DNA from: Aplidium turbinatum
Lineage: Eukaryota > Chordata > Ascidiacea > Aplousobranchia > Polyclinidae
DNA length: 64,000 nucleotides
Assembly (NCBI GenBank): GCA_918807975.1
Contig: OU964926.1
Span: 19,599,996-19,663,995, forward strand
Reading direction: 5' to 3'
Shown: piece after piece, positions 1-13,200 of the stretch
Layout: each line of letters begins with the position of its first letter
Numbering within the stretch: the stretch's first letter is position 1
Notes under the pieces: model-generated
The model's database searches: none
What the model saw: only the letters and a program-made list of their open reading frames with translations
What the model was told of the DNA's origin: nothing
Program-made: the position numbers and the translations under genes

Positions 1-1913
1 CATCTTGAGGCATGCAAACAAATGCTTCCCTATTTCTTTTCCGCTGGCCATGTGCATTATGCAAGGTAAAGGGCAATGGAAGCCCTCCCAGAAGAGGTAC
101 TAGTCCGGTTCATGAAAGGGAGCATGTGATGAGGCACCAGCGCGGACTATGGAATGGCCTGTGGACTGTGGAGTGATATGTTTATAGAAACTACTTTCAT
201 GAGATATGGCCATGACCCAAATGGCATCATAGGAATAACCTTGAAGCCGGATACGCTCAAGATCTGGGCATTGAGTTTTCATACATGTAGTATGTGGAGG
301 CTGCTCTGGGCGAAATGCTTGGAGATTCTGGAGACCAGGGAAGTGGACATAAGGAAGAAAAGAAGGAACGGATAGAGAATGACAACAAGGACCGAGAAGC
401 CATCAAGACGAAGCTTCAAAAATGTATGGATTCACTTGATCCCGAGAAACATCCAGAGGATCTAGTGAACATTGCAACTGGTCAACATAGAACCCCGGCA
501 GTGAATGTGCAGGAGGCTGTGCAGAAAGGATTCAAACAGATGTGCAAATTCGGAGAGAATTTACCTGATGGCTTACATGAAACAATTCACAAGACCGTGA
601 CTACCATATGGTGGCTACAAAGAAACATGTAAACGTGGGACGTAGTAAAGTGTACGACATGAATGTCATATACTCCAGGGTCATAGGCCAACAGGCTAGT
701 GGGCGTGATGTTGACATAAAAGATGTCCTATCCTACGAAGTGGCCCCAGTACCAACGTCTATGTTTGACCCCACAGGAGAAATGAGAGCTGCAACATCAA
801 AGTCTTCCTTAAAGCGACAACTTCAAGTTGAGGTATCTGCTCGGACAACAGAAAGTGACACTTCAGTAGTTGTGATTGATGGTTCCGCTCTACTCTGGGT
901 GATTCCTTGGCATGCAGAGGGCACCACTACAGACTACGCAAACAACTTAAAACATGCCATTGCCAAGAGACTAAAAGTTGGGGACGTTCACCTAGTGTTC
1001 GATCGGCACTACGATTACAGTACTAAGAGTGTCACCAGAAATGCTAGGGCCACTGGAGTTAGCCGAGCCCACGAGCTGCAGTTGAACACCAAGTTATCAC
1101 CTCAAAAGACTGTATTGACGGTGACCGAAAACAAGAAGCAGTTGATAAACCTGATTGTCAAACTTCTGATTGAAGACGAGTCATTCCATGAATACACCCA
1201 AAGTCACAAGTTGATAGTGATTGGTGAGGACGTTGCCCCATTTGAAATCAGCCATGGTGGTGTAGTGATCAGGAAGGCGGACCTTTCAACAATTCAACTA
1301 GTCATGAGGAAGCGGACAATATCATTATCCAACAGGTGATGGTGTCTGCTCGAAATAATGAAGAGAGTGGTATAACTGTGATATCCGATGACACCGACGT
1401 TTTCATTCTCTTGCTTCATTATTATCACGCTGGAAGCATGAAAAATCGTATCACCATGGAATCACCAATTAAGGAACGAACAGTCATTGACATTGGAAAA
1501 GCAGTAGAGAAGCATGTGTCTTTTGTGAATGAACTCCTGCCAGCCCATGCTCTTACTGGGTGTGATACGTAGCATACTGCTATGGGGTTGGCAAAGATAC
1601 TGCATTGAAGGTTCTGAAAGATGGTCACTCACTATCACTTTTAGGGGTCATTGATTCTCCCATAGAATCAGTGATTGCGCAGGCAACCACATTCACGTCA
1701 GCCTGTTACGGCCAATATACTACGAGTAAATCAATGTCCGAAACACGCTGGAGGGTATGGGCATCCAAAACGGGTCGAGCCTCCGCGGTACCACCAAAAC
1801 TTTGTTCCCTTCCTCCTACAAGTGAGGCCTTTAAAGTGAATGTAAGAAGGGCCCATCACCAAGCTATTGTGTGGCGTTCACTGGAAGACAGCAATCAGCC
1901 TGATCTTACTTAG
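1..1913 (+). pseudogene. Decayed copy of a dispersed gene family with FEN1/XPG-like nuclease motifs (5' end outside window)
   Basis: Reading starts at base 1 (HLEACKQMLPYFFSAGH) and continues across several frames to a stop at 1913, so this copy is broken. Recognisable blocks in order: LWSDMFIETTFMRYGHDP (about 169-222), a Lys/Glu-rich DNKDREAIKTKLQKC region, RDVDIKDVLSYEVAPVPTSM (about 700-760), VVVIDGSALLW, VHLVFDRHYDYSTKSVTR, EEADNIIIQQV, ITVISDDTDVFILLLHYY and HALTGCDT, then YGVGKDTALKVL-like and SETRWRVWASKTG blocks. I recall similar uncharacterised multi-copy proteins from invertebrates and fish. The order Glu-Ala-Asp, then Asp-Asp-Thr-Asp, then GCD followed by G(I/V)GKxTALK resembles the XPG-I and helix-hairpin-helix parts of flap endonucleases; that structural reading is inference. 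The usual cysteine-rich C-terminus is absent. Spread by a mobile element is possible but not shown. Confidence 0.75.
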
Positions 1914-2097
1914 CATTTTAATTCAATTGGACAACGTCACAGATTTATGGACTAGCTAAATGACGAAATGATAATCACAACTGACTGTCCTTGACTGTGA
2001 GAGGGGCTTGTACATTACTAATGGTAACATTTGTGATAACTAATGGTGACATTTGTGAGTGATGTTATATGTTAGATGGTATTTCACAAGCAAAGTC

Positions 2098-2500
2098 GCA
2101 GAAATAATGATTTTCTGTAAGTATTCGGAAAATATATCAGCAGCCATTTTGGATTTTACTGTAATGTAATTCATATGCAACTGTTTTAATCCTTGAAATG
2201 GATTCCTTGTCAACGAAACGTATAGATAAACACCAAAATTATCAATCTAGACCAAATACAAGTGAATTTGTTTGTTTTTGTTTGAAATTTGTAATATGGC
2301 AGCCCTATTGGCGGCATTATTGCATTTCTACACGATGCAATCCCCAACCAGTCAAATAAATAGTTTCAATGGATTCCTTGCCCCTCAAAACATATGGTTA
2401 GACACCAAAACTATCATCCTAGGTCAAATACTAACTGAGTTATAAGGAGTTATCTGAAACGGCGGCCATTTTGGACGCCATCTTGAATTTCTCAAAACGC
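2098..2500. repeat. Three diverged tandem copies of a ~165-bp unit
   Basis: GCAGCCATTTTGG-type blocks recur at about 2140, 2298 and 2461. A second block, ATGGATTCCTTG followed by ACACCAAAA-TATCA and CTAG-CAAATAC, recurs at 2198 and 2369. Spacing is 158-171 bp, with roughly 70% identity by eye. The unit follows the decayed nuclease-like gene and may be noncoding sequence of the same or another mobile element. A weaker relative (AATATGGCAATCCTGTTTGCC) lies near 2950. Confidence 0.5.
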
Positions 2501-4559
2501 TCAAGGTTGCACGGAGTGCACCCGACAGATTCTGAAAGAGTAGACCCTAGGCTATCAAAATCAATAAAAAAAAAAACTTTGCATAAAATTTCCAGGTTCA
2601 GTCATACTTCTGCCGGACTATCTAAATCTTTAACAACCTGGTGTAAGCCTGGATACGACAAAAAAGCATTGATTTCGGAAGCCAGCAAAGAGTATACTGA
2701 TGAGACGCGTAGCCTCACATCAATATTTTGGAGATCACAAACGTCGCGAATGACATTTTGGTTTGTGAAAAATTGCGGTTAAAAGTCAGGGACATCTGTA
2801 TTGGAATCTCTATTCAGTGCTATAGTCGTCACATTACTACGACTACAGAAGGATTAACAAGATAAAAACCTCGATTTCACAAAAATAATATAAAGTGTAC
2901 ACTCACATCAAAACTTATTTGATTTTGCATTATTTTGCGTTAAAACCGCCAATATGGCAATCCTGTTTGCCGTGCAAGATGAGGCCTAGCATTTGGGTTC
3001 CAGTCCAGATGCTATATTATAGCATCGTTCACGGTTTGGCTTCCTACTTGCTGCTTTTTAAGGTCAATTTATGTAAGCATTTATCACAGCGACGCACAAA
3101 GAACAGTGAACCCTACTGCTATACAAAGTTGTTTTCAGTTCCACAGAGTTTCTAATCCCGTAGTTGTGGATATTCCTGTTAAACGTATTGCACTTAGTTG
3201 TCACCCAAATTCGATGTTGATAATTCGGATATTAATTATGCAATCAATGCAAGTATGGACCGATTTTAAACTTTCCACAGGCCTCCAAGTTGGTAAATCC
3301 CAGGTTAGAACACAATGAGCAAGCGTGGAATGTATATGGTAGCAAAGCAGTCTACATGTTTATGTGAAAAAGCCTATGACATGTTTTCTGGCTATGTAGA
3401 TCAGCTTTCTGTTGAATTTTGAAGTTATAAGTGAATATTTACTGAAGTAGAACGTAAAACAAATAAGAATGGAATGGATTGGAAAATATCTAGTCTAAGA
3501 GGATTTTACTCGTTGATGACAAAAGTAAAATATTGACAATTTTGACAAAAGAGTCGACTAAATTTATGAAACTGAAGTTCGCAAGTCACGCGATGTTTGT
3601 TATGTTGTTATGATTTATTATGTTCAGCTGCTTACAGTCTACAAATGCCCATTGAAATATGGTACAATCGTACAAACACAAACAGGATGATTAACAGGCT
3701 CAACACACACTTTCAAACGTTACACAGTTTGTCAATAACTTTATAATCACGGTTATATTTGGCAGAAACTCTAGTTACGACCGTGTTTGTCGCTCGTACG
3801 AGGATTTATGCAAATAACGTCAGAAATAGAAGACTTTTACGAGCGAAAGTCCTACAGAAAAAAAAACCGGTATGGTCAGAGGCAAATAACGCATTGGAAT
3901 ACATTGCAGCACGTTAATCTCATCTCTGAAGTATGAGTTCCACTTCATACAACTCGAAGTAGACTTCTTGCTTTACTTTCGTGTAAGTGTTGTAGAAACC
4001 TGAAAAGAAGACCTCCGTATTGAAGAAATCTTAGTCAAATATTTTTTGGATTTTGCATTTGTACTGAAAATATGCTAAAATGAATGGTTATAACATGATT
4101 TTTTAATACAGTTTGTGTAAAAAATCTGGTGACATATCACCCTCTTCCAATCTGCCTTGAGCCAGCATCAAAGCAGTACGGCTCATAAAATCACATGGAA
4201 CCCTGTCAAGTGGCCTAACCCATGTTGTTGCGCAATCTGCTGCAAGCGGAGATAGCGAATGATAATTATTGTGTAAAAATCTTACTAACTTGTTATGCTA
4301 GTCACCACATGAAACATCGTTCAATAGGCCATGTGACTCGTAGCACCTTCTCAAAACCTTAAACTTCTATCTCTCTTTCTCTCTCAAAAGCTGTTTTTTC
4401 TTGTTTTAAATTTTCCCTTTTAAAGAACATAAACACCGTGTTTGTTTTCAAAAAAATGTATGAACTGCAAAAGAGTCTTATTATTTGGTGGTCAGGCTCT
4501 TCATATAAAAGTTGTAGAGTAGACCGTTTTTGTTCGTAAATTACAGTAGCAGTCAGTGT
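2501..4559. other. Intergenic, no gene recognised
   Basis: AT-rich sequence with short unsupported frames on both strands, an A-run at 2566-2577 and a pyrimidine-rich TCTCTCTTTCTCTCTC stretch at 4370-4385. Nothing here can be assigned. Confidence 0.4.
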
Positions 4560-4760
4560 CAGCTGCATAACGTGTGGTTAAAACCCTGGTTCGGCGCTCG
4601 AAAAAGCGCCGGTTCGACACCGCTCAAGAGCATGCGGCTGTGTCTGTAGCAGGACTCTTAAAGGCATGCCTGAAGGTGGACACGAAGATTGGCTGCATCG
4701 CCTTTATGTCCACTTAACCGAAATCTTCGACGGTGGATACCACAGAAGTAACCTACTATT
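4560..4760 (+). repeat. tRNA-like SINE candidate
   Basis: GTGGTTAAAACC followed by a perfect 6-bp stem (GGCGCT/AGCGCC, loop CGAAAA, 4593-4610) runs directly into GGTTCGACACC (4611-4621), which fits an RNA polymerase III B box. The layout resembles the 3' part of a tRNA: D-arm remnant, anticodon-like stem-loop, T-arm. It is followed by about 130 nt of unrelated body. No acceptor-stem pairing or poly-A tail is evident, so a functional tRNA is unlikely and a tRNA-derived SINE is the better guess. Confidence 0.35.
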
Positions 4761-4830
4761 CTCAAATTTACTTACCGTACATCAAACCTTGAATGATGTT
4801 GTTTTTCAACTTAATTGAACTAGGTGTGAG

Positions 4831-5096
4831 CAGGGCCGGATTTAGCTGATGGGGGGCCCGGGGCACTTTTAGATCGGGGAGCCCCCGTGCAAAAAAATTT
4901 TTCGCGCCAAGGCGCGAAAAACCATCTCTACGTCTACAGTAGCATCAGTCCAGTACTGCACAGCATTTTGCAGAAACTTTAAAGGCCAAAAGGAAAAAAA
5001 TAACACAAAATCACATTTTTTTCCACATAGGGGGGCTCTTCAAAAGTCGGGGGCCCCGGGGCAACTGCCCCTCTGCCCCCCCTAAATCCGGGCCTG
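4831..5096. mobile_element. 266-bp nonautonomous hAT-type MITE
   Basis: Starts CAGGGCCGGATTTAG and ends CTAAATCCGGGCCTG, terminal inverted repeats with one mismatch. It is flanked on both sides by the 8-bp direct repeat GGTGTGAG (4823-4830 and 5097-5104). An 8-bp target duplication with CAGGG termini is typical of hAT elements. The interior has further inverted GC-rich arms (GGGGGGCCCGGGGCA and its complement) and a small GCGCC-AAGG-CGCG hairpin, with no coding capacity. Confidence 0.85.
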
Positions 5097-5104
5097 GGTG
5101 TGAG

Positions 5105-6700
5105 GCGTAAGGGCAAATGTGCTTTTTAAACCTGACACAACAACCAGGTTAAATAATTTATAAGATTGTGCACCGCTAATCTCGCTCGTGGCGCTTTCAC
5201 AGTATTTTATCTACAGTTGTTGCTTGTTTGATAAATTGTTTTTTATGATGTGTTTTTGATTTAAAACGGTTCTGTACTCGTGAATAGATAACTTATTTGC
5301 AAGACATCGTTGTGTTGTTGTTTCTGTAATATTTTTATAATGTTTTGATAACTCTTTGAAGTTTAAAAGGATTTGTGACCACAAAAATGTTCAAATTGTA
5401 TGCTTGCACCTTTGATCTCCAAGGTGGATTGCTAACCCAACACCTCATCGTCTTCCATCTACATCGCGTCGAGTATTTTGAAACAAATTGCTGCATATCT
5501 GCAGTTGCAACCAATTGGAAATAAGATTTTGAACATGAAACAAACAATTCGGTTTAAAAACAATAAATTTCCACAAGCCATTTCAACACATATTTCTCTC
5601 TGAAAAGAGTGTCAGAAATAATTTTCTGCCATATTTTTTCCCTTGTGATATGATACGACATTTTTTTTTAACAAACTCTCACAAACGACAACATTAAAAC
5701 AGCGTTCCATTTCCACAAGATGTCACGTTTTCGTTAAAATTCTTTTCAAATGAACTCAAGGCTTGTTCACACATGTCTAAAAACACATCCAAACCACACC
5801 GTCTTTATCGCTTTATTCTTGCTTGTATAGCCACCGCTTTTTAGGCACTGAATATTTTCACTGAATATCACCAAAAGCGAAAGAAAAAGGCGACGTATTT
5901 GCCGAAGGGCAATCTACGACACAGCATTCGTCTCCATTCTTGAGACTCGTCTGAGCGATCTCACGTTGTACAGAGGCAGGTGAAAGTCAGGTTGGTTTGT
6001 TTGCTTGTTCTATATTATCGTTGGTAATTATGAGGTCGTGTGAACTTTCTCTTTTGCAAACACATGTGCATATTTGCAGTGTTGAGAGCAACGTTAGTTT
6101 TAGTTTAGTTTTTGATATGGAAGCGGAATTAGGTTTGCTGGCTCTTAAGTTACTGAGAGAACCTTCAGAGAGACAATTTCGAGAATTTTAAGTGAAGCGC
6201 ATAAAATCAAATAGGTTAAGATTAGAAACGCGAAAATTTTAGCAGTTTCTGAGTCATTCAATTGTGAACGAAAAACTAACAATGCTATTTCAAAAATTTG
6301 TTGCGTTTCAAATTTAAAAAATTTGTTGCCATATAATCTGACGTTTTTACAATCAGAGTTGCTCGCAGCAAACACTCTGGAAATGAAGGCCTGGGTCAAG
6401 ACCGAGGTTTGCTGAAGAGATGGCAGTGATTAAATGTTTTGATGCGAAAGGAGTTGTTTTATTCTGACAGTTTTCATTTTCGCTATGTCTACAGGGAAAA
6501 ATATTGTTTTGCGATTGTGTCAGAAAGAAGTAAAGCAAAGTGCGTGAACTAAAACATCATCGAAATCTTCGATCGATCGACCAGCAAGAGTCAAATAGTA
6601 ATTTGCTGTCGATACATGGATCAATGTTTGGTAAACTAAGTTATTAGTTTTATGTTGTTTGATGAATTCGTGCATGTTGAGTGTGCAAGCAAAAAACGTT
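5105..6700. other. Ephrin upstream region, no gene recognised
   Basis: AT-rich, without convincing coding exons. A short frame at 5997-6191 lacks splice support. The region presumably contains the ephrin promoter and perhaps 5' noncoding exons, but none can be defined. Confidence 0.35.
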
Positions 6701-6705
6701 AAATT

Positions 6706-6714
6706 TATATAAAA
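6706..6714 (+). promoter_or_regulatory. Possible TATA box upstream of ephrin
   Basis: TATATAAAA lies about 450 nt before the ephrin start codon. A start site some 30 nt downstream would give an unspliced leader of about 420 nt containing short upstream ATG frames. In an AT-rich genome such strings are common by chance, and a 5' noncoding exon further upstream cannot be excluded. Confidence 0.2.
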
Positions 6715-7155
6715 TAGCATTGCTTCACACGTTCACAATCACAGACATGTTTTCCGAAGTTAGAGAAGAAAAAAAATGTCAGCAGCAGCATGAAAATCAA
6801 AGACGTAAAAGACAGGTAAACGGTGTTCCATAAAACCGATCTGGATCGAAAGACACTGTACATCTGATTTAAATTGACTCAACCTATGAAATAACAATGT
6901 AAATAATAATATGCTCTATTCAGGTTTAGTCTGTATCTTTGTTATAAGGTAAAAAGTTAATATAAAGATATTTTTACGCAGCTGTTGCTGCGCATATTGT
7001 GGATTACTCTTATCAGTTTGTTTCAAAGTTTGAAGAGAGACGTTTGCTGGTTGTCAAGAGATATATCAGTTGGACAGCTTCAAGTATCAAAATCAGATAA
7101 AAGTCCAGAAGTCAATTAGGCCGCTCCCGCAGTAGTACAATTTTGTGCTTTTTCT

Positions 7156-7289
7156 ATGATGTGGAGACTGAAAATGGAGAATTTAACGATAGCTTTCATC
7201 GTACTTAGCCTCGTTGTGTACTTTCTCGAATGCGCAGTTGTTGAAGGGAAAACTCTGGACCCAATTTACTGGAATTCTTCAAATCCGCT
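7156..7289 (+). CDS. efnb: Ephrin exon 1: signal peptide and start of ephrin domain
   Basis: Two tandem ATGs (7156 and 7159) open the frame and an in-frame TAG lies upstream at 7117-7119, so the start is within this exon. A third in-frame Met is residue 7. The hydrophobic stretch LTIAFIVLSLVVYFL (residues 10-24) followed by ECAVVEG is a secretion signal. The mature part reads TLDPIYWNSSNPL, the classic first strand of ephrins, with an N-glycosylation site at Asn40. The donor is CT|GTAAGT at 7290, phase 2. Confidence 0.93.
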
Positions 7290-10200
7290 GTAAGTATTTT
7301 TGAACGTGATTTCATTCTTTTTTATGACGTGGCCTACTCGTACACGAAAACAGAGAAAAAGTTCGACGCATTTATTATTTGACCAACAACATTAGCTCTA
7401 GAAATTATCATTTCTATTGTACAATATGCTAGAAATTCTTCGTAAAAATACTAGGTGGATGGTAGTTTATAGTTTTCTTTCAGTTTCAGGTGACAATGCT
7501 TAATATCGCATACAGTAGGCTACTGCTGAATGCGGACAATCAAATCACATCTAAAAGCCAACTACAAACACACTTTTGAATGAGACTTTTTGTTTGTACC
7601 CTGTATGAAATTTCGAATAGCATCCTTTAAAAACAACTGAGGTAATCCATCATCTGATGACAGGCAACAAAACACAAGAGAATGCTTTTAAGTTTCAAAG
7701 CCGTTTTAGGTGAATTATGTTGTAAGTTTTTTTCCGTTCATATGCTTTGGTGCATGACCAGGGAGGTTACACCAAGGTTTGCCAGTTTTCGCAATTTTGC
7801 GTTGCTTTGATGGTTAAAAGTGTTGTTTTAACGATATTTAACACTTGAAGCAAGTAGGATGTCACGGTCTACGTGCACAGGTATTGGAGACAGATATCCC
7901 ATGCTCAAAAAACTTATCACATCTCTCGACCTTAGTTGCCGTATTTGTGAGGCATATATATCCCAACAGTTAATATTCTTGTGCGAAAAAATGTTGTTTT
8001 GGTTGGTTTATCCTTTGAATTGTTTTATCTTGTTCGATTTGTGAGAATATTTCGTTAGCATAGGCTACTACTTTAAGTAGCCTACTATGTTTAAAACGGT
8101 TTAAAGCCATTGCGTTAAAACGGCGTAGATATGTTTAAAAGTTTACTTTTCTTAGTAGGTGAGTAATATATAAGCAATTTATTGTTTGGTGGATGCGTTG
8201 GTTTTAAGTCAAGTTCTGCCACGAAAAGTTGTTACAGAAAGCCGCAGAATTCTTTTGCAGAATTTGAGACATTTTAAGTCGATGCGATTATCTTCCATAC
8301 TTCGATAAAAACAAACAAAATAACAGCGCCTTGCTGCACCTACCACAAAACTTACTTTCCTGTGTTTGTGTTCCCAGTAAACGCAATGATTTAACGAAAG
8401 ATCAAAGTCTTTTTGTCACAAGTGAACACATTGACAAGCAATCCACACAAACAGTGTGGAAGTACACCGACACATCAATTGAAACAATCGTTGACCTGAA
8501 TCAAGAAAATGCCATGAACTTTTCTCTACGCCTTTTCTGGAATGCTGTAAATCAGATCGGTCTGGTAAAACAGTCGCATTTGCTAACATCTCAATTTGGA
8601 TGTTTCAACATCAATTGAATGTTAATTTTTGTCGAAAACACGTTGAGAACAAAGAAATAAAATTTCACACACGCAATTGTGGCTAATTAGGCGAATAAAC
8701 CATTGCTGGGCCATATGCTCTTGCACTCAAGATTGACATTGATGTAATAAGCAAATCGTAACAGTCTGTCAACACCCGCAGCGTTTTTAATTCAATATTG
8801 CTGCTAGAAAGCAACGTTGTTATTTTCATCGCTTTTAACATCACCAGACATTTAATAATGATAAAAAGTTGTAAGCGGGTGTATTGTTGCTAAAGGAGCA
8901 CACAAAAATGAAAGCACCGCTCCACTACATTGCAAAGTGTTTTTTAATGTTAATTGTTTTTTCATGAGTTTATTGCCGATTTCAAATAAGATGATGTTTT
9001 TGGAAAGAACAAACAAATTATCGCTTAAATCTTCCAAATGACAATCATTGTTTTTCTAGCATGACGAATCAATACTTCGTGAACCGATTTCCCATTGAAT
9101 CATGACCGTACGTGTTTTTTCGTGTGGTGCCACACACAAGACTAAACCGGCCTTCCATTAAAAACTTAATTAATCAAATCATAAAAAGAAATCCTCCTGT
9201 TTCTACAGTCCTTCTGCGTAGCGGTCCTTTGAGAGTATGTCTGTCGTTTCAACTGCTAGATTTTGATGACTTGTTTATATACAACAGATGAGCACGCATC
9301 TCAGTGACAAGTTCACATTACAGAATAGACTACATGACGCCAAGTTGTTGATAGCTTCCGCCTTATTCTTCCATCTTCAATATAGAGAAAAAATCATCGC
9401 TTTTGTTTAATTTAAGAGAATGTAACTTAATGTTGTGTTTTGCTTTGATGTTACACTGTCATTGGCATAATCTATGTTAGAATAGGCAAGCACATTGATT
9501 TGAGACTCAACTCTAGTTATTTGCCAATTAGTTGGAAATCCCATTTTCACTTTTGTGTCTTGTACCGAGGCTAAAGTTGTAAAAGAAGGCAGATTGTTAT
9601 GAAGCTTGCGATGTCAAATGAGTTGATATTTTCGAGAGTTATTCACAATACGTACTTTTTCATAGAAATGCCCTCAAAAGTGTGAAAAATATTTCGTATT
9701 TACACGAAACTCTGCTTGCTTGTGAATAGTAACAAAGGTATTTCTGACGGTTAAGGTCATGTCAAGCAAAAACATTTTTTTGCTTTGAGCATTTAGTTTT
9801 TTTTTATTGTTTTGTGTTAGTTTCCAAATCAGTCTTCAATGATTCACCTCGGGTGAGTTCAGACCTGTTTTCTTAGGCGTTGCGCATGACTGCATTTTTA
9901 ATGACGTGCATCAAGACGCAACATGCTTTCACGTAGTCAATAATATTACAACTTCCATAGAAATCTGACGCAAAAACAAAAAGCACTCATTACTAATGGC
10001 ATGCAATAACTGTGTATGATGAGTAAGCGTTGTCTCTGAAAGACAAGTGTGTATTTTCTTGCGCCGTTTGTGAGTGTATATTTTGAACCTTGACAGTAAC
10101 ACAGCGCACAATCTTGCAGCAGTTTTCAAAATTTATCTTAACCTTGTAAACATTTAATTTGATTAGATTTCGCAATAGTTTACTTTTCATCTTGCTTAAA

Positions 10201-13200
10201 GATTTGCATCATCAAAAGTCAAATCTGTGCCATCAAAACTTAAAGTGGGTCTCTAGGTATACTTCCAACTTTATATTTTGGTCTCTAAACTGTTTTCAAA
10301 TTAACAACCCAATACCGGGCAGCGTTTGGTCATGGCTGAGACCAACGTCTTTAGACGAACTTAGTTAATCCACTTTTATATTACGTTTCAAAATGTTACG
10401 GTTGTTGAAATATTGTGAATAAAATGTCTGTTTTAGAAACAATGCAGGCAAACTCTGTTCTCACAGCACAAGTTTATGTAGCCAAGTCAGCTTTAGGGGC
10501 TTAAAGCACTCTAAAAAGCAATTTGAACTTTGTTAATCCGATGAACTTTCCAACGTTTATGAAATTGTTGCTGTTGCACGGCGGGTGTTACGTACTGAAT
10601 GAGCAACGTTAACTTTTTGCAAATGGTCAATAGAAATGCTTGCTTTTGAACCAATGCATTATCTTTACAATATCATTTGTCATAACGTATTTCTCAACTG
10701 TTTCTCCTTCGTTCTGCTGGGGACTTCGGCATGTAAAAATAATAAATTGTATTATATTCTTTTTGGATAGACCTGAATTTAAAAATGAACGGATCGTCAT
10801 GAAAGTATGTCTTCAACAAAGTGTAGGAATAACAAACTTGGAAACACTGATACTTTTCAGTTTAACTAAATCAGAAAATTTTCAGGCCTATGGCGAAAAT
10901 TGAAATACCTCAAATTTGCCATGCTGTGCACAAACAGATTAAAGGCCTTCAATCGGTTTTATACGAACTATGGTTTAGCATTGCTGTACCATGTTAAGTC
11001 AGACATAGCATTTTCTTCTTGTACAGCAAGAAATATTTTATATCTCCACGTTATCTAACTGAATCGAATACTTTTGCAGACCTACAATGACCTTGTATTG
11101 TTCATGCCAATAAAACTACTTCCTACTTATCTTTTTATTCCAACCAGACAACAAAAGCAAAATACTTACCTAAACCAACACAACACACCTTTCAGAGTTC
11201 GCTCAAAAGCAATTGGCCGTTATAACTGTTGTGTTGTATTTGTCATTTTAAAACATATGAAAGTATTTTGTTCGTGTAGGCTATCACTTTTTTAATGACG
11301 ATTGCTCCATTGCTGCACCGTGTTTATTTTTCTCTATACAATGTTTGATGATGGTTTGTTTCGGTCAGTCACAACTCACAATGGTCGGTACCTTATTTAA
11401 AACACCAACAATCTTGTTCTTAGTAGATATTGATGACCACCTGAGAAGGCGGTTTGATAATAAGCACGTGCAGTTTGTGCGAAAGAATACAAATAGAAAG
11501 GTGCAATTACAAGCCTTGCTGAAGTCTGTGAATATGTTTTAATTTTTCTCTCCCTGCCCATTTTCTTGTCTAGAACATTTCTTGACGGCTTGAGATTTCT
11601 CATTTAAAGTTTAACTTCAAAAACCTATCCCTTTTTACATCATATCAATGTCTTCAAAAGTTGAAACGGTGTAAAAGTCTTGAACCTATATCACGTTTTA
11701 AAGCAGTTTTTGTAGCTCTCCTAAAGTAGCAATGCATAAAGATGAATTGAAGATGGGAAAATGACTAGGAAAATTATTTTTTCAGCATAATGGCTTTCAA
11801 TAACAACCTGGAATATTAAATAACACGCCCATGACTTAAGCAATATCAGTGTTTTATTTTTAATTAAGTGATGAAACGAAAAAGACTATTTTAGACTTTT
11901 AATTTTTTAGTTGCTCTAAGTGGTCAATAACCATCGATTTGCTGCTTAAGTTTAATTAAAATTGTACCAAGGATCGATATTTGCTCAGCCGTGTGTCACT
12001 GCGCATCTAAACTTTCTATACCTCGGTTTTAAGTTGCTTTCAACACCTTATGGTCTTGTGATGGTTGAATATTATGTTTACCGAGATCAAAATTTAAATT
12101 GAAACAACCACAAGTTTGTTTAGAATCTGCAAAACCACAAGATATGTTCACGAAACAAAGAATATACTGTACTTTCTCGGTAGTTTTAATCTTGCAATCT
12201 ACACTCCGCACTAGAGATGCAGCGAACCCAAAATTTTTATCCGCACACCGCACCGCAACTGACTCATCTATCCGCGCACCGCACCGCACACCGCAATTTA
12301 TCTGGAACTTTGACACTGCACCGCACCGCACACCGCAAATTACAAAATTAAAAAAAAATATTTTAACGAGTTATTGTTTAGAAAGTCAATTGTAGGAAAA
12401 AGCATCCATGGCATATAACTGGTAACCTAGTACCAATACAGTTGTGCACTAATTGGCCAGGCTAACCAGATCATATTCTCTTATCAGCAATGCATCTAAG
12501 TTCTAAGACATAATACAAACTAAGACAAATAGAATGTTCCTGGATCCAGTATCAGGACTTTTGAACACTTTTTGTAAGCAATAATGCAATTATAATGCCA
12601 GTGGCTATATGAACTACACACACAAGAGTAAAACTTATAGCCTGAACTCACTGGGCTAACTGATATAGTAAATAATGCGGTAGTTGCGCTAGGCCTATAG
12701 CCTGGTAACTGAGCTTATCAGCTAGGCTACTAACCAAAAACATTCGTACAGCTTCCCTGACAAGCAAGCCCTAAAACCCTGTCAACTGCAAGCCATTTGC
12801 AATTTGCATTTGCATAGCTTTCCATCTTAGGGTTTCCGAAGGGAAAAATAACTGATCCGTGTTTCCAATTTAAATTTGAAGTTTCATAGCTGATTCTTGA
12901 AAAGTTGAAAGTTTACGTTTACGAAAGTTTAATTTCTTGAAAGTTTACGTTTACGAAAAATTAATTTCTTGAAAGTTTACGCGGCAAGCGGCGCGGCGCG
13001 GCTTTGTCATTTCAACCTTCCACGCGGCGCGGCGCGGCACGCGGCGAAAAAGTCAAAAGCGGCCGCGTACGCGGCGCGGCTTGCATCACTACTCCGCACT
13101 GCACTGCAAGAATTTGAATGACAGATGAAGAGAGACAGCACTGTTTGCTGAGTAATATAGCACGCAATACCTCCAGAAATATCTCGCGATGTTTCCTCTA

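Noticed and set aside
6748-6830. Short upstream frame starting MFSEVREEKK in the ephrin leader region
   Set aside because: Only 28 codons, no recognisable motif, and transcript boundaries are unknown.
8331-8618. 95-codon open frame in ephrin intron 1
   Set aside because: No recognisable domain, no matching splice context, and length expected by chance in this much sequence.
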